Positions 33,790-45,684 are shown, counted from the first letter of the stretch. The stretch: DNA of 64,000 bases from Perca fluviatilis (GCF_010015445.1 NC_053128.1:10329840-10393839), one strand, 5' to 3'. Notes: generated from the letters alone by a model not told the origin. Numbers and translations are program-made.

Positions 33790-34026
33790 CCTATATATAC
33801 TAGTGTAGACCTTTGGTATCATTTCGGGCATTATTAGTGGGGTCATTTAAGAGATACAAACGTGGGTCCATTAGCCCCGCGCTAAGCTACTCAGCGGCTA
33901 ACGCTATTCCACGCTTAACTCACTTCAGTGTTTAGACCCAGGTGAAAAAAGCTTCTGGGGGGGTGTTTGGCTCGAGGTCATGGTGCAAAGGACCCTAGGG
34001 TAAATTACTCCGAACCATCACTTTAA
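33790..34026. mobile_element. MITE-like repeat fragment
   Basis: The right part (ggctcgaggtcatggtgcaa through aattactccgaaccatcact) is a recurrent fish repeat end. The left end was not defined. Confidence 0.4.
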
Positions 34027-36227
34027 GTAGAGGATCTGAATACTTTCCACTACAGCCCCTCTACTAGTGTCCCTTTAGCACTAATAATCTGTTATGTATC
34101 CATTGCCCAAAATGGGCCAGTATTCCCCAGTACTGAGTATCGCCACTTCTGATTTTTGTCCACATGAGTACCCTTACTTTTAATTGTTAGTAACAGTATC
34201 ATTAATAGGCTGATAGTTATACCAACAATGGGCTATATATCATGATTTATTAGGAAAACCCAAGGAATTACTGTACATGTAATAGCAGCCATTCAACATC
34301 CCCATATATCCAGATGAAATCCTTATTTTCATGACCAAATTTTTTAGATACTGCGGCGATTCGACTGTGAGATTGGCAGTCGAATCACGCTCCTTGGATC
34401 CAATTGTCGAATAGTTGACTATTTGGGGTCACCCATACAAGATGTATGTATGAAATTAAATATATCTAAATCACACATGTCATGCAACTGTTTATTAGGG
34501 TAGTGGCACCTTTTTTTGGTCCAATTCAGGCACTGCTTAATTTGTTTTAAAGCTTTTTTTCTCTTTGGAAGCTGAGAGAAGGCAGCATCTGCTGCGTTAA
34601 GCTGTGAATTTTAGCCAAACAGGAAAAAGCAAGGACGGATTGGGGGTGATTGATTAGATATTACATTCAGTCATGCCTCTGAAAATTAAAAGTCAACACA
34701 TCTCCTTCCGCTGCTTGCTGCCTAACGCAGTGTAAAATTGAGCCTTTGGCTGCATAATCTCAGAAAACGAGTGCTGCATGTTTATTGGTTGTCCGAGACG
34801 CTTCCAACAATGTAAAGTGTGGGAATCTTAGTGTTTAAACACATACATTATCCTCCTGAACGCCAACATAATGTCACTGTGTAAGTACAACAGCAATGCA
34901 GAATGAAGGCAACTCTTCTTCTTGTGTCCTTACCTTGGGTGACTGTAAAATGACAAATCATATGTCTTCTAGAAAGTCTTAAACAAGGTGCATTTCCCAG
35001 ATAAGCATTCTCAGGTATTCATCAATGTTTCGATGCTTGTAGGGTAAAACAAATGCCTTTAATATAATAATTGTTTATTTATTTATTCCCATCACAGCAA
35101 AGAAAAACAACTCTGCAACGGAAGGAAGCAAAGGATTAATAGCTAAGAAAAAACATGTGACAACTTCTTAAAGAAGTTCAGACAACCAAAACATGTTTTT
35201 TAAGCTATTGATCAATGTTTATGACATGTTTTTTTATGAAACGCTCACATTATCTTGACACTGGACCACACAATGTTTGTTAATGAATTTGTGTGATATG
35301 GTGGGCTTTGTTTAGCTAATTAATGAAATCACTTCATTTCAATAAAGTGGGTTGGCACACCATACACATTCATAAAGTATAGTGCAATCCAATATAATCG
35401 CATTGCAATAAAAAGTACCCTTTGTAAAGCTTAGTTTTTATTCATGGACTACCCAAGAAGAATAAACACAGTATAAAAGAGAATAAGACTTTATAATCTA
35501 CGAAGCCCCCTTGTGTAAGTTTAAAATTACACAACATGCAATAATAGTCTTGAGATATAACACAAAATGTATGTATGTAATTGCTGTACAAAAATTTAAA
35601 CAAAAATAAACAGTAAGCAACTAGCAAACACATTTTAAAACTTACTAAAAGTACTGTAGATTTAAGTAAAAGTGGAATGTCGTAACTAAAATGAAATAAA
35701 CTTTAAACTATATTAATTATACTTTTGTCACACAGATAATATATAACCAATCACTCATAGGTTTAAGACCTATATTCAATGCAGAATATGCTGTTTTTGG
35801 TGATAATGTATATTTAGCAAGCTAATATGAACCTTTACAAACATGGAAATTACATGAATTACACAGTTGATAACGAAGGTCATGCAGCACCTAGTGTTTC
35901 AAAGTCTCAATTTCTATTGATTCGTTGATTCCTCAGTGCGCGTCCTCCAAGTCTTCGTCTTTGTCCCAGCTACTTATTGACTATGTGATGCTTATATATA
36001 GCCTAAGGACTTATTATTTTGCAGAATCAAATGGATCACTCTCCATTTTTTTTCTAGTGAGTTTTCTGAACTAACAATTGAATTCAAATAGGTGTTGTGC
36101 TGTATGGCCAAATTCAATTATGTGTTAGGTGACTAAAGTGTAGTTTCTTCTTCCAGTAGATGAGATGTGTTGACAGAAGTTGCTATATTTGCCGGCCGCT
36201 TCCTTCAGTTGTTTGGAGATGATACCC
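34027..36227. other. no gene seen
   Basis: A/T-rich sequence without a supported exon. At 34350-34440 tcgactgtgag and tcgaatcacgctcct look like part of a repeat but no ends were found. Confidence 0.5.
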
Positions 36228-36374
36228 TTAACAGCCGTACTCTGCCAACCTTGTAGGGGTGTATAGGCACTGGCCTTGGTGGCCCCCCCGGCCCTTAGCA
36301 TAGATGCATTTGACGTAGACTTCACCTTCTAGGACTGGAGGTGTCGGGTGTTCCTCAGACTCCTTCTGCTTTTT
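36228..36374 (-). CDS. candidate last exon of the Ig gene, register unclear
   Basis: After tatattcacag, strict phase continuation gives seven codons and TGA at 36355. The neighbouring register instead stays open to TAA at 36228-36230 and reads TPPVLEGEVYVKCIYAKG, which looks more like a signalling tail (two tyrosines). A G7 run at about 36284-36290 then switches to a third long open register. The true end needs a transcript. Confidence 0.4.
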   Translation of the reverse strand, partial: KKQKESEEHPTPPVLEGEVYVKCIYAKGRGGHQGQCLYTPTRLAEYGC

Positions 36375-39300
36375 CTGTGAATATATAACTGCAAAAGCAT
36401 TTATTAGCTATTTTCTGTACAATTGTTATTATGGCAGCTTCTAGAATACCAAGAGACATCTCTTTGTGGCTATATGGGTTAGCATGCATGACTCAGACTC
36501 AACTTGGTTTTCATGCAGAGTTAGGTGCATTATGCTATTTACATCATTCCTATATCATCATGCCATCATCATGCCGCCATCAGCGCCATAAACAATGACC
36601 ACTTATAGTGACTTATAACCTGCTTGTAAGGCTATTATATTTACCTATATCAGTAATTTCACTTAAACTTCCACTTAGAGTAACTTATAATCACATTATA
36701 ATGCCTTATAGCAGTAGATATGCATTGTAAAATGATTATAATGTATTAAAACTATAAGAATTATAATACACTATGATCCTGGAAAGAAAATTGTAGTCTG
36801 TGAGTAATGAGCAATTAGAGTATTATGATACTTGGCCTTATAAGTCATTATAAAATGCTTTATAAGTATTTTATGAGTGCTTATAACTATACTTATACAG
36901 TGCTATAAGCAGCTTTTAACACATGTATGTGTAAATAATGCATTATAGAGAAAGGCTTCATAGAAAGTGTTACCCACACTTTTTCCTGCTTCAAAAACCT
37001 TATGGCAACTCATTAAATGTTATGGCATTTATGTACTGTAAGTATTTTAACAATGAGACTCTGACTTTACTTTTTCATAACCTTTTTAATTAACAAAAAT
37101 GTGGGAGGAGATAGGTTTAAGAAGTGTTGCAGATTTAAGAAAAAGTAGAGGGATGCACTTTAAAATTGCTACTGGGTAAAAGCAGAGCAAAGTTTCTGCT
37201 CTATTGGGGCTAAAGTTGGGCGTAAGTTGCGACGTTGTAGCATACTAAAATATTTTTTTTTTAGATGGCTCATCTCCTGGCTCTAGCTTTACATTAAGTG
37301 TACATACATAAATTTCCTCGACCATAAAGTGAATAAACATGTTTGCCAAAACTAACTATTCTTTTGAAAGAAAGATGTGCAGTGTTTATTTGCTATGCTG
37401 TTCATTGTCTTCTGCCAATGTGCTGTGTTGTGTACTGTACATTATTGGTTTCCTGTGCATGATGTATCTCTTAAAATAACTTACAAAAGATGCAACTCTC
37501 CATAAAAAAATTAGTTTAATTTGAATTTAAGATGCCTTAACTGGCTGTACTGTACAGTACTGTACGGTAGGCCTACTAAATATTCCTGTGCTCTAATGTA
37601 AAAGTAACTGTGTACCAAGAAATATTCTACAGATGGATCTAATGCAAATGATAAATTATAGCTTACCCTCAGTACGTGCTCCTCCATGATTGTTCGTAAT
37701 TTCCTTTTTCCTTTTATTGCAGCGTGCTGAAATAAAAGTAAACACTTTTTTTTAATTAACCACCCAATCCATCCATCAAATGAAGTACAAAACACTCTTT
37801 TATTCTGTCATCTGTGTGGACTGAGAGTGCCAGACTGAGCAAATACTTACAAATGCACTTCATGCAGCTGTAGCCACCGATGCTAAGCAGGATGGAACCA
37901 GCCACATCGACACAGAAGATAATCAGTAGCCTCATCTCTTCGCTCAGAACATCTGCATGATAAGTTGTGGTTTTACAAAGATGTATTTTACAGGAAACTC
38001 TAGCTCTTTCACACACTCTGTCATGTGTTTGGCCTATGAGGTTTCTGACCATTGAACGGAAGGAGGCCGATTGTTTTTGCACAGGCTACTGCTCAGTATT
38101 GAGAAAGCATTACCGTTAGGGCGACATGATACAAGGAATCTTTCACGATGTGCCAACGCATTCTCATGAATGGTTTCGTATGATATCGTACGAAAAGTTA
38201 TGCACACTAAAACGTATGATATACGAAAACTAGGAGACCGCAGGCTGGTCACGTGACATCTGCTAAGAGCTCCGTGCTACAGAGCGGCAGTTGCTAGCTG
38301 TTTAAGCCGCTACAGAGCTTTGTGAGGCAGGCTACAGACCTCCGTCACAGCTCGGTCATATCAGCGGCAGATGTGTTTAGCCAATACAGAGCTCTGCGAC
38401 AACAGCTACGGTGCTACAGGGCACCGTGAGCTGCCGGTCATTGTTGGTGGTTCAGTTGCACGAGAATAGGTGACTGTGAGTCGGGTACAGAGCACCGCAA
38501 GCTGCCGGTCATTCCGGTGAAGATTACGGTTAAGTTAAGGCAAGAAAAAGTGAGGGTTATGCAGCGACATGCACGTATAAGTTGTTTTATACATGCAAGG
38601 TTCATCTCAAAGTTTACATGCACTGGACACTGTATACCATGGATCTCTGAGGTTCATCACTGGTATGAAAGCCCTCATTCACCATTGTGAACTGTACGAA
38701 CGTGTTGGATGGCCTTCTATTAACACAGAGACTTCAACATTGGCATATCTTCATATACAAGGCTATTTTAGGTCTCCTTCCATCCTACCTTCTGACCTAT
38801 ATCAGTGTAAATAGTATCGGGACTTACAATCTTCGTTCCCAGGATCTTTTCCTTCTGTCTGTTCCAAAGGTTAGAACTGAAAAAAAGTTTGCGGCTCCCC
38901 CTACAAGGAACAAGTTACAGAAATCCATAAAACTTAATGAGCTGGTCTCATTGGTCGCTTTTAAGAGGATGTTGATTGACTTGGAGGCAGCCACATCTGG
39001 CTGTAGATGTTTTGCCTGATGTGTTTAGGATTGTGGTTGACTTTGAAAGATTTACTGTGTCAGTTGTTTTATGTTTTTGGTGTTTTTGCGTATTTTGTGT
39101 TTGGATGTACTGTATGTGTGGTTGTACTGCTGCCTGTCTTGGCCAGGACACTCTTTAAAAAGAGATTTTTAATCTCAATGAGTCTCTTCCTGGTTAAATA
39201 AAGGTAAAATAAAAAAAATAAATAAAAAGGTTTTAGATTAGATTCGATTCAACTTTATTGTCATTGTGCAGTGTACAAGTACAAAGACAGCGAAATGCAG

Positions 39301-41469
39301 TAGACACCGAAACGATTAGTTAAGTATAGGAAAAAGATCATGGTTTGTATTAAAACACTCCCAAGGAACACGTATTTCCTGGGTGAAAGGCTTTTGTTTT
39401 CCGCTCTCTGGGTTGAAAGTCCTGTGTGTTAACACCCACCCATCACCCCGAAAACCTCCCTACGCTGCCAGCCACATTCTTATACAGCAGCAGTCAATGT
39501 GGTGTGCGCAGCAAAAAAAAAAAAAAAAAACGTGGAAATCATACAGTGCTTACGTTTTTGTAGCTTTTCTAACGTATGGTTCATAAGAACATGCTGGATA
39601 TACGATATGACGATAAAAAAACAATATCTTGTGCGGCCCTAATTACTAATAAAACTTTCAAAACAGAAATCATCTTACCTCCTCCATCAACCAACTCCAC
39701 TTGAAGACAATCATGTCCCTGCTTACAGCAATAACAGCCCAGGTCAGAGTTTTTAAGATCATCGATGAAGATTGAGTAGTTCCCCTTTGAGCTGTGGTTT
39801 GGAATGACTTTCAGCCGACCATACCTGTGGTCCAGGATCCTAAAATGACCTGTAGCTTTGATAAGGACCACACCCACACCAAAATTGTGGGTCCAGGACA
39901 CCCAGTCGAGTCTAATTGTTGCAAATTTGCATGGCAGGAGCAGAGAGGAGCCAAGCGGAACGCTGAGTGTGTGCATCTCACAAACTGATTTCTGCCCACA
40001 GGAGTTCGCAAAGTAAGGCTCTTTGGGGAAAAGAGAAATACAAGAAAAAAATTTAAGTTTAGGTTTGATCTCATATTTACGGAAGAGGGTTAGGGCCACG
40101 TGAACATTTCTTATTGAGTTCTGTGTTTAAAGTGAGAATTCAGAGAAAAAAAAATGAGAATTCTGAGATTAAATTAAATTTCTGAGAATTCTGACTTCAA
40201 ACTCAGAACTCAAATACATTTTTCACATGTGGCTCTAATCCTCTTCCGTACATCTTCAAATAACCAAGAGTACCAACAGTAAAAACTCTTCCTCCTTATT
40301 ACTGTAGATATTCAACACATTTGTCTGGATATCTTTAAATTAACCGTCGGGGCTGAGAATACATTATTAGAATGTAACTGGATAACACTTATCTTAAAAT
40401 AAAAATTTAAACTTTATTTACGACACTGATTAAAACTAATTTAAAAAAAAGCCATATCTGCCCAAAGGTTCTTACAAATTAGCCCAATATTACTAGATTA
40501 GTTAAAAAACTGTTTTTAAAAGTGTAAATGAATAATTAAATATATTTAAATATAATATGAGGTAACACTTTATAATAACCATCACTAATAAAGGGTAAAA
40601 GTATAGTCGATTAAACTTTAGTTAATGGCTATTTTACAATGCAATAATTCATGTTTACTAATGATTAGTAATGATATAATTTATGTGACAGTCATTTTTG
40701 CACACATAACATTTAATATATTCAAGTATTTGCTAATGATTACCAAATTATTTGTGAACCTCTAAGAATTTGTTTGCAAATCCTACTTAGATGGCTTTCA
40801 TAACATTGCAACTGATGATTATAAAACCTTTTTAATAGTTAATAAAAACTTTGTAAGGCATCTATAAAAATAACTTAGATAGCTATTATCAGCACACAAG
40901 AATCATATAATCATCTCTTTTATAGATCACCAAAAAAATATTTAATGGGGCCAAATTAATGTTACTTGATGCTTTATTAACTATTTAATAATCACAGAAT
41001 AATTCTAGTAAGCATTAGCTGCAACTTTATAATAGCCATCCAAATAATATTTAGCTATAATATTTATAGATGGTTTACAAAACAATAAACCATTGACAAA
41101 GTATTAATTATCCCCCTACATTTATAATCTTATTATTTTACAATACGCTAAACTATGATAACGTGAATTAGAGCGTTAGTAATAATTAAACATAACTCAT
41201 TTTGTTTGAAAGTGAAACAACCATTAACTAAAGTGTAATTAACTATCAATTTACCATGTATTAATGATGGTTATTATAAAGGGTTATCCTTCAAAGATCA
41301 AGGAACTTAAATTCACTGACTGTGATGTACAAATGCAAGTGAAGTCTTATTCATGGAATATTATATATAAATTATATTTTCATTCTCTAATGTCACAAAA
41401 GGACTTACCATGTGAAGACACACACATAAAGCACAGGGCTAAAAGGAAAATCCACCGGTAAGCAGTCAT
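36355..41469 (-). CDS. single V-type Ig-domain type I membrane protein (194 aa, five exons)
   Basis: Exons in order: 41469-41409, 40020-39679, 37952-37851, 37726-37667, 36374-36355. Every border is AG/GT and every intron is phase 1, as is normal for Ig-superfamily genes. The product has a signal peptide, one V-set Ig domain with two N-glycosylation sequons and extra cysteines, one transmembrane helix containing an Asp, and a short basic tail. I recognise no named family; size and layout suggest an immune-type receptor or a CD3-like accessory chain. It lies between dpysl2 and adra1a, where I recall no comparable mammalian gene. The last exon is the least certain: a different register there would extend the tail to 36228. 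Expression is not shown. Confidence 0.75.
36560..36975. mobile_element. A/T-rich MITE-like repeat
   Basis: Many cttata / tataag motifs in both orientations, closing in agaaagtgttaccc, a frequent fish MITE terminus. The left end is undefined. It lies beyond the Ig-gene 3' end. Confidence 0.35.
37667..37726 (-). CDS. exon 4 of the Ig gene: basic cytoplasmic tail
   Basis: 60 bp between ttttatttcag and GTAAGC. In phase it encodes SRCNKRKKEITNNHGGARTE, a stop-transfer-like basic stretch with no tyrosine motif. Confidence 0.65.
37851..37952 (-). CDS. exon 3 of the Ig gene: transmembrane segment
   Basis: 102 bp. After the acceptor tatcatgcag the phase-1 frame gives EEMRLLIIFCVDVAGSILLS then IGGYSCMKCI: a membrane helix of about 22 residues with an acidic Asp in its outer third, then membrane-proximal cysteines. 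Donor GTAAGT. Confidence 0.82.
38116..38590. repeat. unclassified repeat with internal near-copies
   Basis: Near-copies of gctacagagc, agctgccggtcatt and gagcaccg recur through the segment, and tatgatatcgtacgaaaagt is partly palindromic with cgtatgatatacgaaaa. It lies in an intron of the Ig gene. Confidence 0.45.
38595..39230 (+). mobile_element. Rex1/CR1-type LINE 3' fragment
   Basis: Frame pieces HALDTVYHGSLRFITGMKAL, GLLPSYLLTYISVNS and GTYNLRSQDLFLLSVPKVRT match the ORF2 C-terminus of fish Rex1/CR1-type LINEs. The 3' end has the familiar tttttaatctcaatgag, then cctggttaaataaaggtaaa and an A-rich tail. Frames are broken. It lies in the Ig-gene intron, antisense to the gene. The same tail in complement lies at 60840-60885. 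Confidence 0.75.
39237..39310. repeat. short dispersed repeat
   Basis: attcaactttattgtcattg followed by cagcgaaatgcagt, a phrase widespread in fish genomes; probably a repeat terminus. Confidence 0.4.
39679..40020 (-). CDS. exon 2 of the Ig gene: V-set Ig domain
   Basis: The acceptor ttttccccaaag precedes it and GTAAGA follows. The 342-bp exon shows the V-set landmarks: LLLPCKF (first Cys), DWVSWTHN (core Trp), RILDHRYGRLKV, and DLKNSDLGCYCCK with the D-x-G-x-Y-x-C second Cys. Additional Cys residues occur at both ends (NSCGQKSVC and GHDC). Sequons are NHSS and NYSI. Confidence 0.88.
40561..41289. mobile_element. A/T-rich MITE in the first intron of the Ig gene
   Basis: Ends are inverted copies of about 38 bp: ggtaacactttataataacc / atcactaataaagggtaaa on the left against, in complement, ggataaccctttataataac / catcattaatacatggtaaa on the right. 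No coding capacity. Confidence 0.75.
41409..41469 (-). CDS. exon 1 of the Ig gene: signal peptide
   Basis: ATG at 41469-41467 starts MTAYRWIFLLALCFMCVSSH: a short basic start and an 11-12 residue hydrophobic core. The donor GTAAGT follows directly, leaving one base (phase 1). Confidence 0.8.
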
Positions 41470-42132
41470 TGTCAGCAACTGGTTTGGTGTGAACAGCAAT
41501 GTGGTAAAGCTGCATTCTAACACCTCTAAGCATCATGGAACAAACCCACAAGATGGTTACGGGTTATTTAGTTATTTGGGGATGTGCTTTGCTGTCTTTC
41601 AGTTTCACGTGAATGACAGCCAAAATGTTTGACATAAGTATTTTTTTCAACTTGTAAGGTAATCATGTCAACCATTTAAATTCCAGTTGGTAAATATTTA
41701 TCTTTTACACAGTGAACATGTAGATGAATTCGAGATAAAGGCCTGAAAAAACTGCCTCCTCCAGACCACTTCCTGTTGATGCTTCTGGAGGAAGGGGTCT
41801 TGTGATGACACATGTAAAGGTCAAGGAAAAAGTCCATCACCAAGGCAAAAAAAGCACGAGAAGTTCATTTTTAAAACAAGGCAAAGTGAGAAACGTCCCA
41901 GGTTCCTTTTACGTCTGCTAGTTTGTGATAACCATGAAAAGAAAAACTGATAAATAGAAATAATCCAGCCTGTTCATATGAACCATTTGTTCAAAAAGCT
42001 ACAATAATCATAACTAACAAGCCCTTGTGGACAATTTTTCATGTTGCTTCATCAACTTAATTTTTTTTTCTTTTGAATTATTTCTGTTACCTTTTTAAAT
42101 AAGCTCAAATTTGACCACATATAACATTTATA

Positions 42133-42329
42133 TGCCACCTCAACACAGATGAAAATCAGTCGCCTCATCTCAGAGCACCTGAATAATAATTTGTAGGTTT
42201 ACAAAGATGTATTGACAGGAAATTCTATTTAGTCTTTTCTCCTTTTGACCTATGAGGTTTGTGACCATTGAAAGGACGGAGGCCACATGTCTCTGCACAG
42301 GTGGTTGTGCTCAGTATTGAGAAAGCATT
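42133..42329 (-). pseudogene. partial duplicate of the Ig-gene transmembrane exon and flank
   Basis: This segment aligns by eye with 37898-38112: same order of the acceptor side, acaaagatgtatt, gacctatgaggttt, gaccattgaa, ggaggcc, and tcagtattgagaaagcatt. The exon part (42133-42178, minus strand) reads CSEMRRLIFICVEVA against SEEMRLLIIFCVDVA, keeping an acidic residue in the helix and losing two codons. The copy stops inside the helix, so it is a broken paralogue. Confidence 0.75.
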
Positions 42330-42349
42330 CAGATATGCAGCCACAGTTG

Positions 42350-42626
42350 TAGCTCTATTTCCTCATGGGCTCAAATTCTCTGGGTGGCTGTGGGTGGTGG
42401 GCAAAGCAGAGAAAGGGGAGGTAACCTTTCACCTTATGACGTCATTAAGGGAAGATTCCTGATTGGTCCATCTGAGCTTTCATTTTCTCAAAGGCAGAGC
42501 AGGATACCCAGGGCTCGGTTTACACCTATCACCATTTCTAGCCACTGGGGGACCATAGGCAGGCTGGGGGAACTCATATTAATGTTAAAAAACCTCATAA
42601 AGTGAAATTTTCATGCCATGGGACCT
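42350..42626. mobile_element. right half of a TTAA-target MITE
   Basis: Shares gggcaaagcagagaaagggg, ccactgggggaccataggca and the end ccatgggacct-TTAA with 54980-55450. Its left terminus is missing at the junction with the duplicated Ig segment. Confidence 0.65.
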
Positions 42627-42629
42627 TTA

Positions 42630-42921
42630 ATAGTTTTAAAGTAGCAAAAACAACAAATACGACATGCAGTATATAGCTTACAACATTAAATAGGTAGTTT
42701 CCCAAGCTTTCAGCAGACAAATTCAAATATCCAAAAACCACATTTCAAAGACCATTTAAATGTTTACTGTTTATATTATACAGTATAATATATATTTTGT
42801 GTATGTATATATACGTGTGTGTGTGTGTGTGTGTTACAATTAGCCCTGCCTTCACCAGCTGCAACAGTGATGTTTGCACATTAATGCATCAATAATTATC
42901 TAATTATCTATCTAACGATCT
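42630..42921. other. spacer with (TG)n tract
   Basis: No gene. A TG microsatellite lies at about 42814-42832, and a (tcta/atct)-rich patch directly precedes the Tc1 element. Confidence 0.5.
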
Positions 42922-44105
42922 TTATCTAAAGGATTATTAGGAACACCCTACTAAGACCATGTTTGACCCCCTTTCGCCTCCAGAACTGCCTTAATTCTTC
43001 GTGGCATTGATTCAACAAGGTGCTGGAAGCATTCTTTAGAAGTATTGGCCCATATCTTCGAGTTGATGGAGATTTGTAGGATGCACATCCAGGGCACAAA
43101 GCTGCCGTTGCACCACATCCCAAAGATGTTCTATTGGGTTGAAATGTGGTGACTGTGGGGGCCATTTTAGTACAGTGAACTCATTGTCATGTTCAAGAAA
43201 CCAGTTTGAAATGATTCGAGCTTTGTGACATGGTGCATTATCCTGCTGGAAGTAGCCATCAGAGGATGGGTCCATGGTGGTCATAAAGGGATGGACATGG
43301 TCAGAAACAATGCTCAGGTAGGCTGTGGCATTTAAACGATGCCCAGTTGGTACTAAGGGGCCTAAAGTGACCCATGACAACATTCCCCTCACCATTACAC
43401 CACCACCACCAGCCTGCACAGTGGTAACAAGGCATGACGGATCCATGTTCTCATTCTGTTTACGCGAAATTCTATCTTTACCATCTGAATGTCTCAACAG
43501 AAATCGAGACTCATCAGACCAGGCAACATTTTTATAGTCTTCAACTGTCCAATTTTGGTGAGCTTGTGCAAATTGTAGACTCACCCGTGGTACGCGGTGG
43601 AGTCTTCTGCTGGTGTAGCCCATCCGCCTCAAGGTTGTGCGTGTTGTGGCTTCACAAATGCTTTGCTGCATACCTCGGTTGTAACGAGTGGTTATATGAG
43701 TCAAAGTTGATCTTCTATCAGCTTGAATCACTCAGCCCATTCTGCTCTGACCTCTAGCATCAACAAGACATTTTCGCCCACAGGACTACCGCATACTGGA
43801 TGTTTTTACTTTTTCAGACCATTCTTTGTAAACCCTAGAAATGGTTGTGCGTGAAAATCCCAGTAACTGAGCAGATTGTGAAATACTCAGACCAGCCCGT
43901 TTGGCACCAACAACCATGCCACGCTAAAAGTTGCTTAGATCACCTTTTGTTCTCATTCCGACATTCAGTTTGGAGTTCAGGAGATTGTCTAGACCTGGAC
44001 AACACCCCTAAATGCATTGAAGCAGTTGCCATGTGATTGGTTGATTAGATAATTGCATTAACGAGAAATCTTACAGGTGTTCCTAATAATCCTTTAGGTG
44101 AGTGT
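42922..44105 (-). mobile_element. Tc1-like transposon, DD36E spacing
   Basis: The ends are inverted: ctaaaggattattaggaaca on the left and ggtgttcctaataatccttt plus ag on the right; TA lies beyond the right end. Length about 1.2 kb, as for full-size Tc1 elements. It encodes one transposase on the minus strand, broken by frame changes. Confidence 0.8.
43036..43731 (-). pseudogene. Tc1-like transposase, frame-broken
   Basis: The longest frame (231 codons) covers the second helix-turn-helix region (TTRTTLRRMGYTSRR) and the catalytic core: VAWSDESRFLLR (first Asp), GYFQQDNAPCHKA (second Asp) and PPQSPHFNPIEHLWD (Glu). I count 36 residues between the second Asp and the Glu, against 34 in ordinary Tc1 proteins. 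The N-terminal paired-like domain continues upstream to about 44000 in other registers, and the C-terminal end continues in another frame to 42926, so the gene is inactivated by small indels. Confidence 0.8.
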
Positions 44106-44737
44106 ACATTATTCTTAAATGGGCCATTCTGCATAAGGAGTACTTGGACCTTTAGTACTTAAAGTAAAGTATATTTTGATCCAAATACTTAAGTATCTTT
44201 GTACTAAGTCAAATTTGAATGCTGGACTTTTACCTCCAACAACAACAACATTTCCACACTGTGATATTGCTACTTTTATTGAAGTAAAGTATTTGAGTAC
44301 AGTATGTCTTCCACCACTGCTGCTGTTGTGTTTACCCCAGCAGAACTGCCCCATCTTTCCAGTTTGTCTCTCCTGCCATTATCCCCACTGCAATGAAGAC
44401 CAAGATACAGAAGGTACTGGAGCAACCGTTTTTCAGTGAAAAGCATGCCCTCGGCCTGCTGGGCTGACTCATGAACTGATAATATTGACTGAATATAGAT
44501 ATGTTGATCAGCGTTGGTTATTACAACAGTGTACAGTAAGTGTCATACAAGATTAGAAGCATCTACAGGTCATATAAAATGTAAGGTTTATTTGTTGAGG
44601 GATGTTGTGACACTTTATTGACAATTTTCTGGAGGTGTGTTGCTACTCCAACTTCTGCTTAACACACCAAAGCTTCTGTTGCCATGACAAACATCCCACA
44701 GGCTTCTGCGGTCTGCTCCAGAGCACATTCTGAGACA
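44106..44737. other. no gene seen
   Basis: Contains taagtacttaaagtaaagta-type sequence (44150-44300) resembling the tail of the 46-48 kb hAT MITE family. Otherwise unannotated. Confidence 0.4.
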
Positions 44738-44745
44738 CAATCATA

Positions 44746-45116
44746 CTAGTCTCTATCGACGACGTTCCACTTCCGGGATTGCTCTGTTGCCGCCAAAAAT
44801 TCCGCCGGATTTCACTCCTTTCGCCAATTGTCTGTTACCTTCCGCTTTCTTTGTGTTAGCATTCTAAACTCCGGTGGATTTATGATGACAACTGTTAATT
44901 TCTCCTCAGATCTCTGCAGGGTAAATCCAGACAGCTAGCTAGACCATAGGTGCATGTTCCATCAAAACCAGTTCCTTCTATTGAGGCTATTTTGCAGAAG
45001 CACTGTGGCTCTCAAGATTCACGATTGTGATTGGTTTAAAGAAATGCCAATGCTGTGTGGACTTGCCAGACTCTCCTCCACAGCACTTTGGAGAAAGGTC
45101 TGGCAATGCGAGACTA
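44746..45116. mobile_element. hAT MITE with perfect 8-bp TSD
   Basis: caatcata stands at 44738-44745 and 45117-45124. The ends ctagtctc and gagacta are inverted. Subterminal ggtctggcaatgcgagacta is a common terminus of a fish MITE family. No coding capacity. Confidence 0.85.
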
Positions 45117-45684
45117 CAATCATACGCATGCTCAGAAGAAATGTACATGTTGCTCTGAAAGCCTTGGTTGAAATACTGTAAATATAACTATGCACACACA
45201 CACAAACACACAATCAGTGTGATGAGTACTGAACTCTTAAGATGATTTCTATGATTGATGCAGCCCTCATTCACTATTAACAGGTAATAGAAGATTAGGA
45301 TTAGCATTTTCTTGTACAGTATGTTTTGCTTTCAGTGTGCATTAGAAGTTAGGAAAGGTTATTTCCTCTCATGCTAAGGAATAGGCCTATTAAAAAAACA
45401 GTCAAATTATTTTAATATTGTCACCTTAACTTTTTTCACTTGTTCTATGAACAAAAGACTCTCTGAAGAGGAGTTTCGAAGAACAGGCTGGATCATTCTG
45501 TGGACGTAACTGGCAGCAGCGGGCGCATTTGCGACTTATTTAAAGCGCATGTACTGCTTTCGTAAAGGGTGCGTGCAACTTGAGTAAAGCATGTTTGAGA
45601 TTTATAAAGCGCGCGTTTATAAAGCGTTACAAAAGTACGGAGGCCGACAGGGGCAAACGCACTGCAACTTAATGAAACACATGC

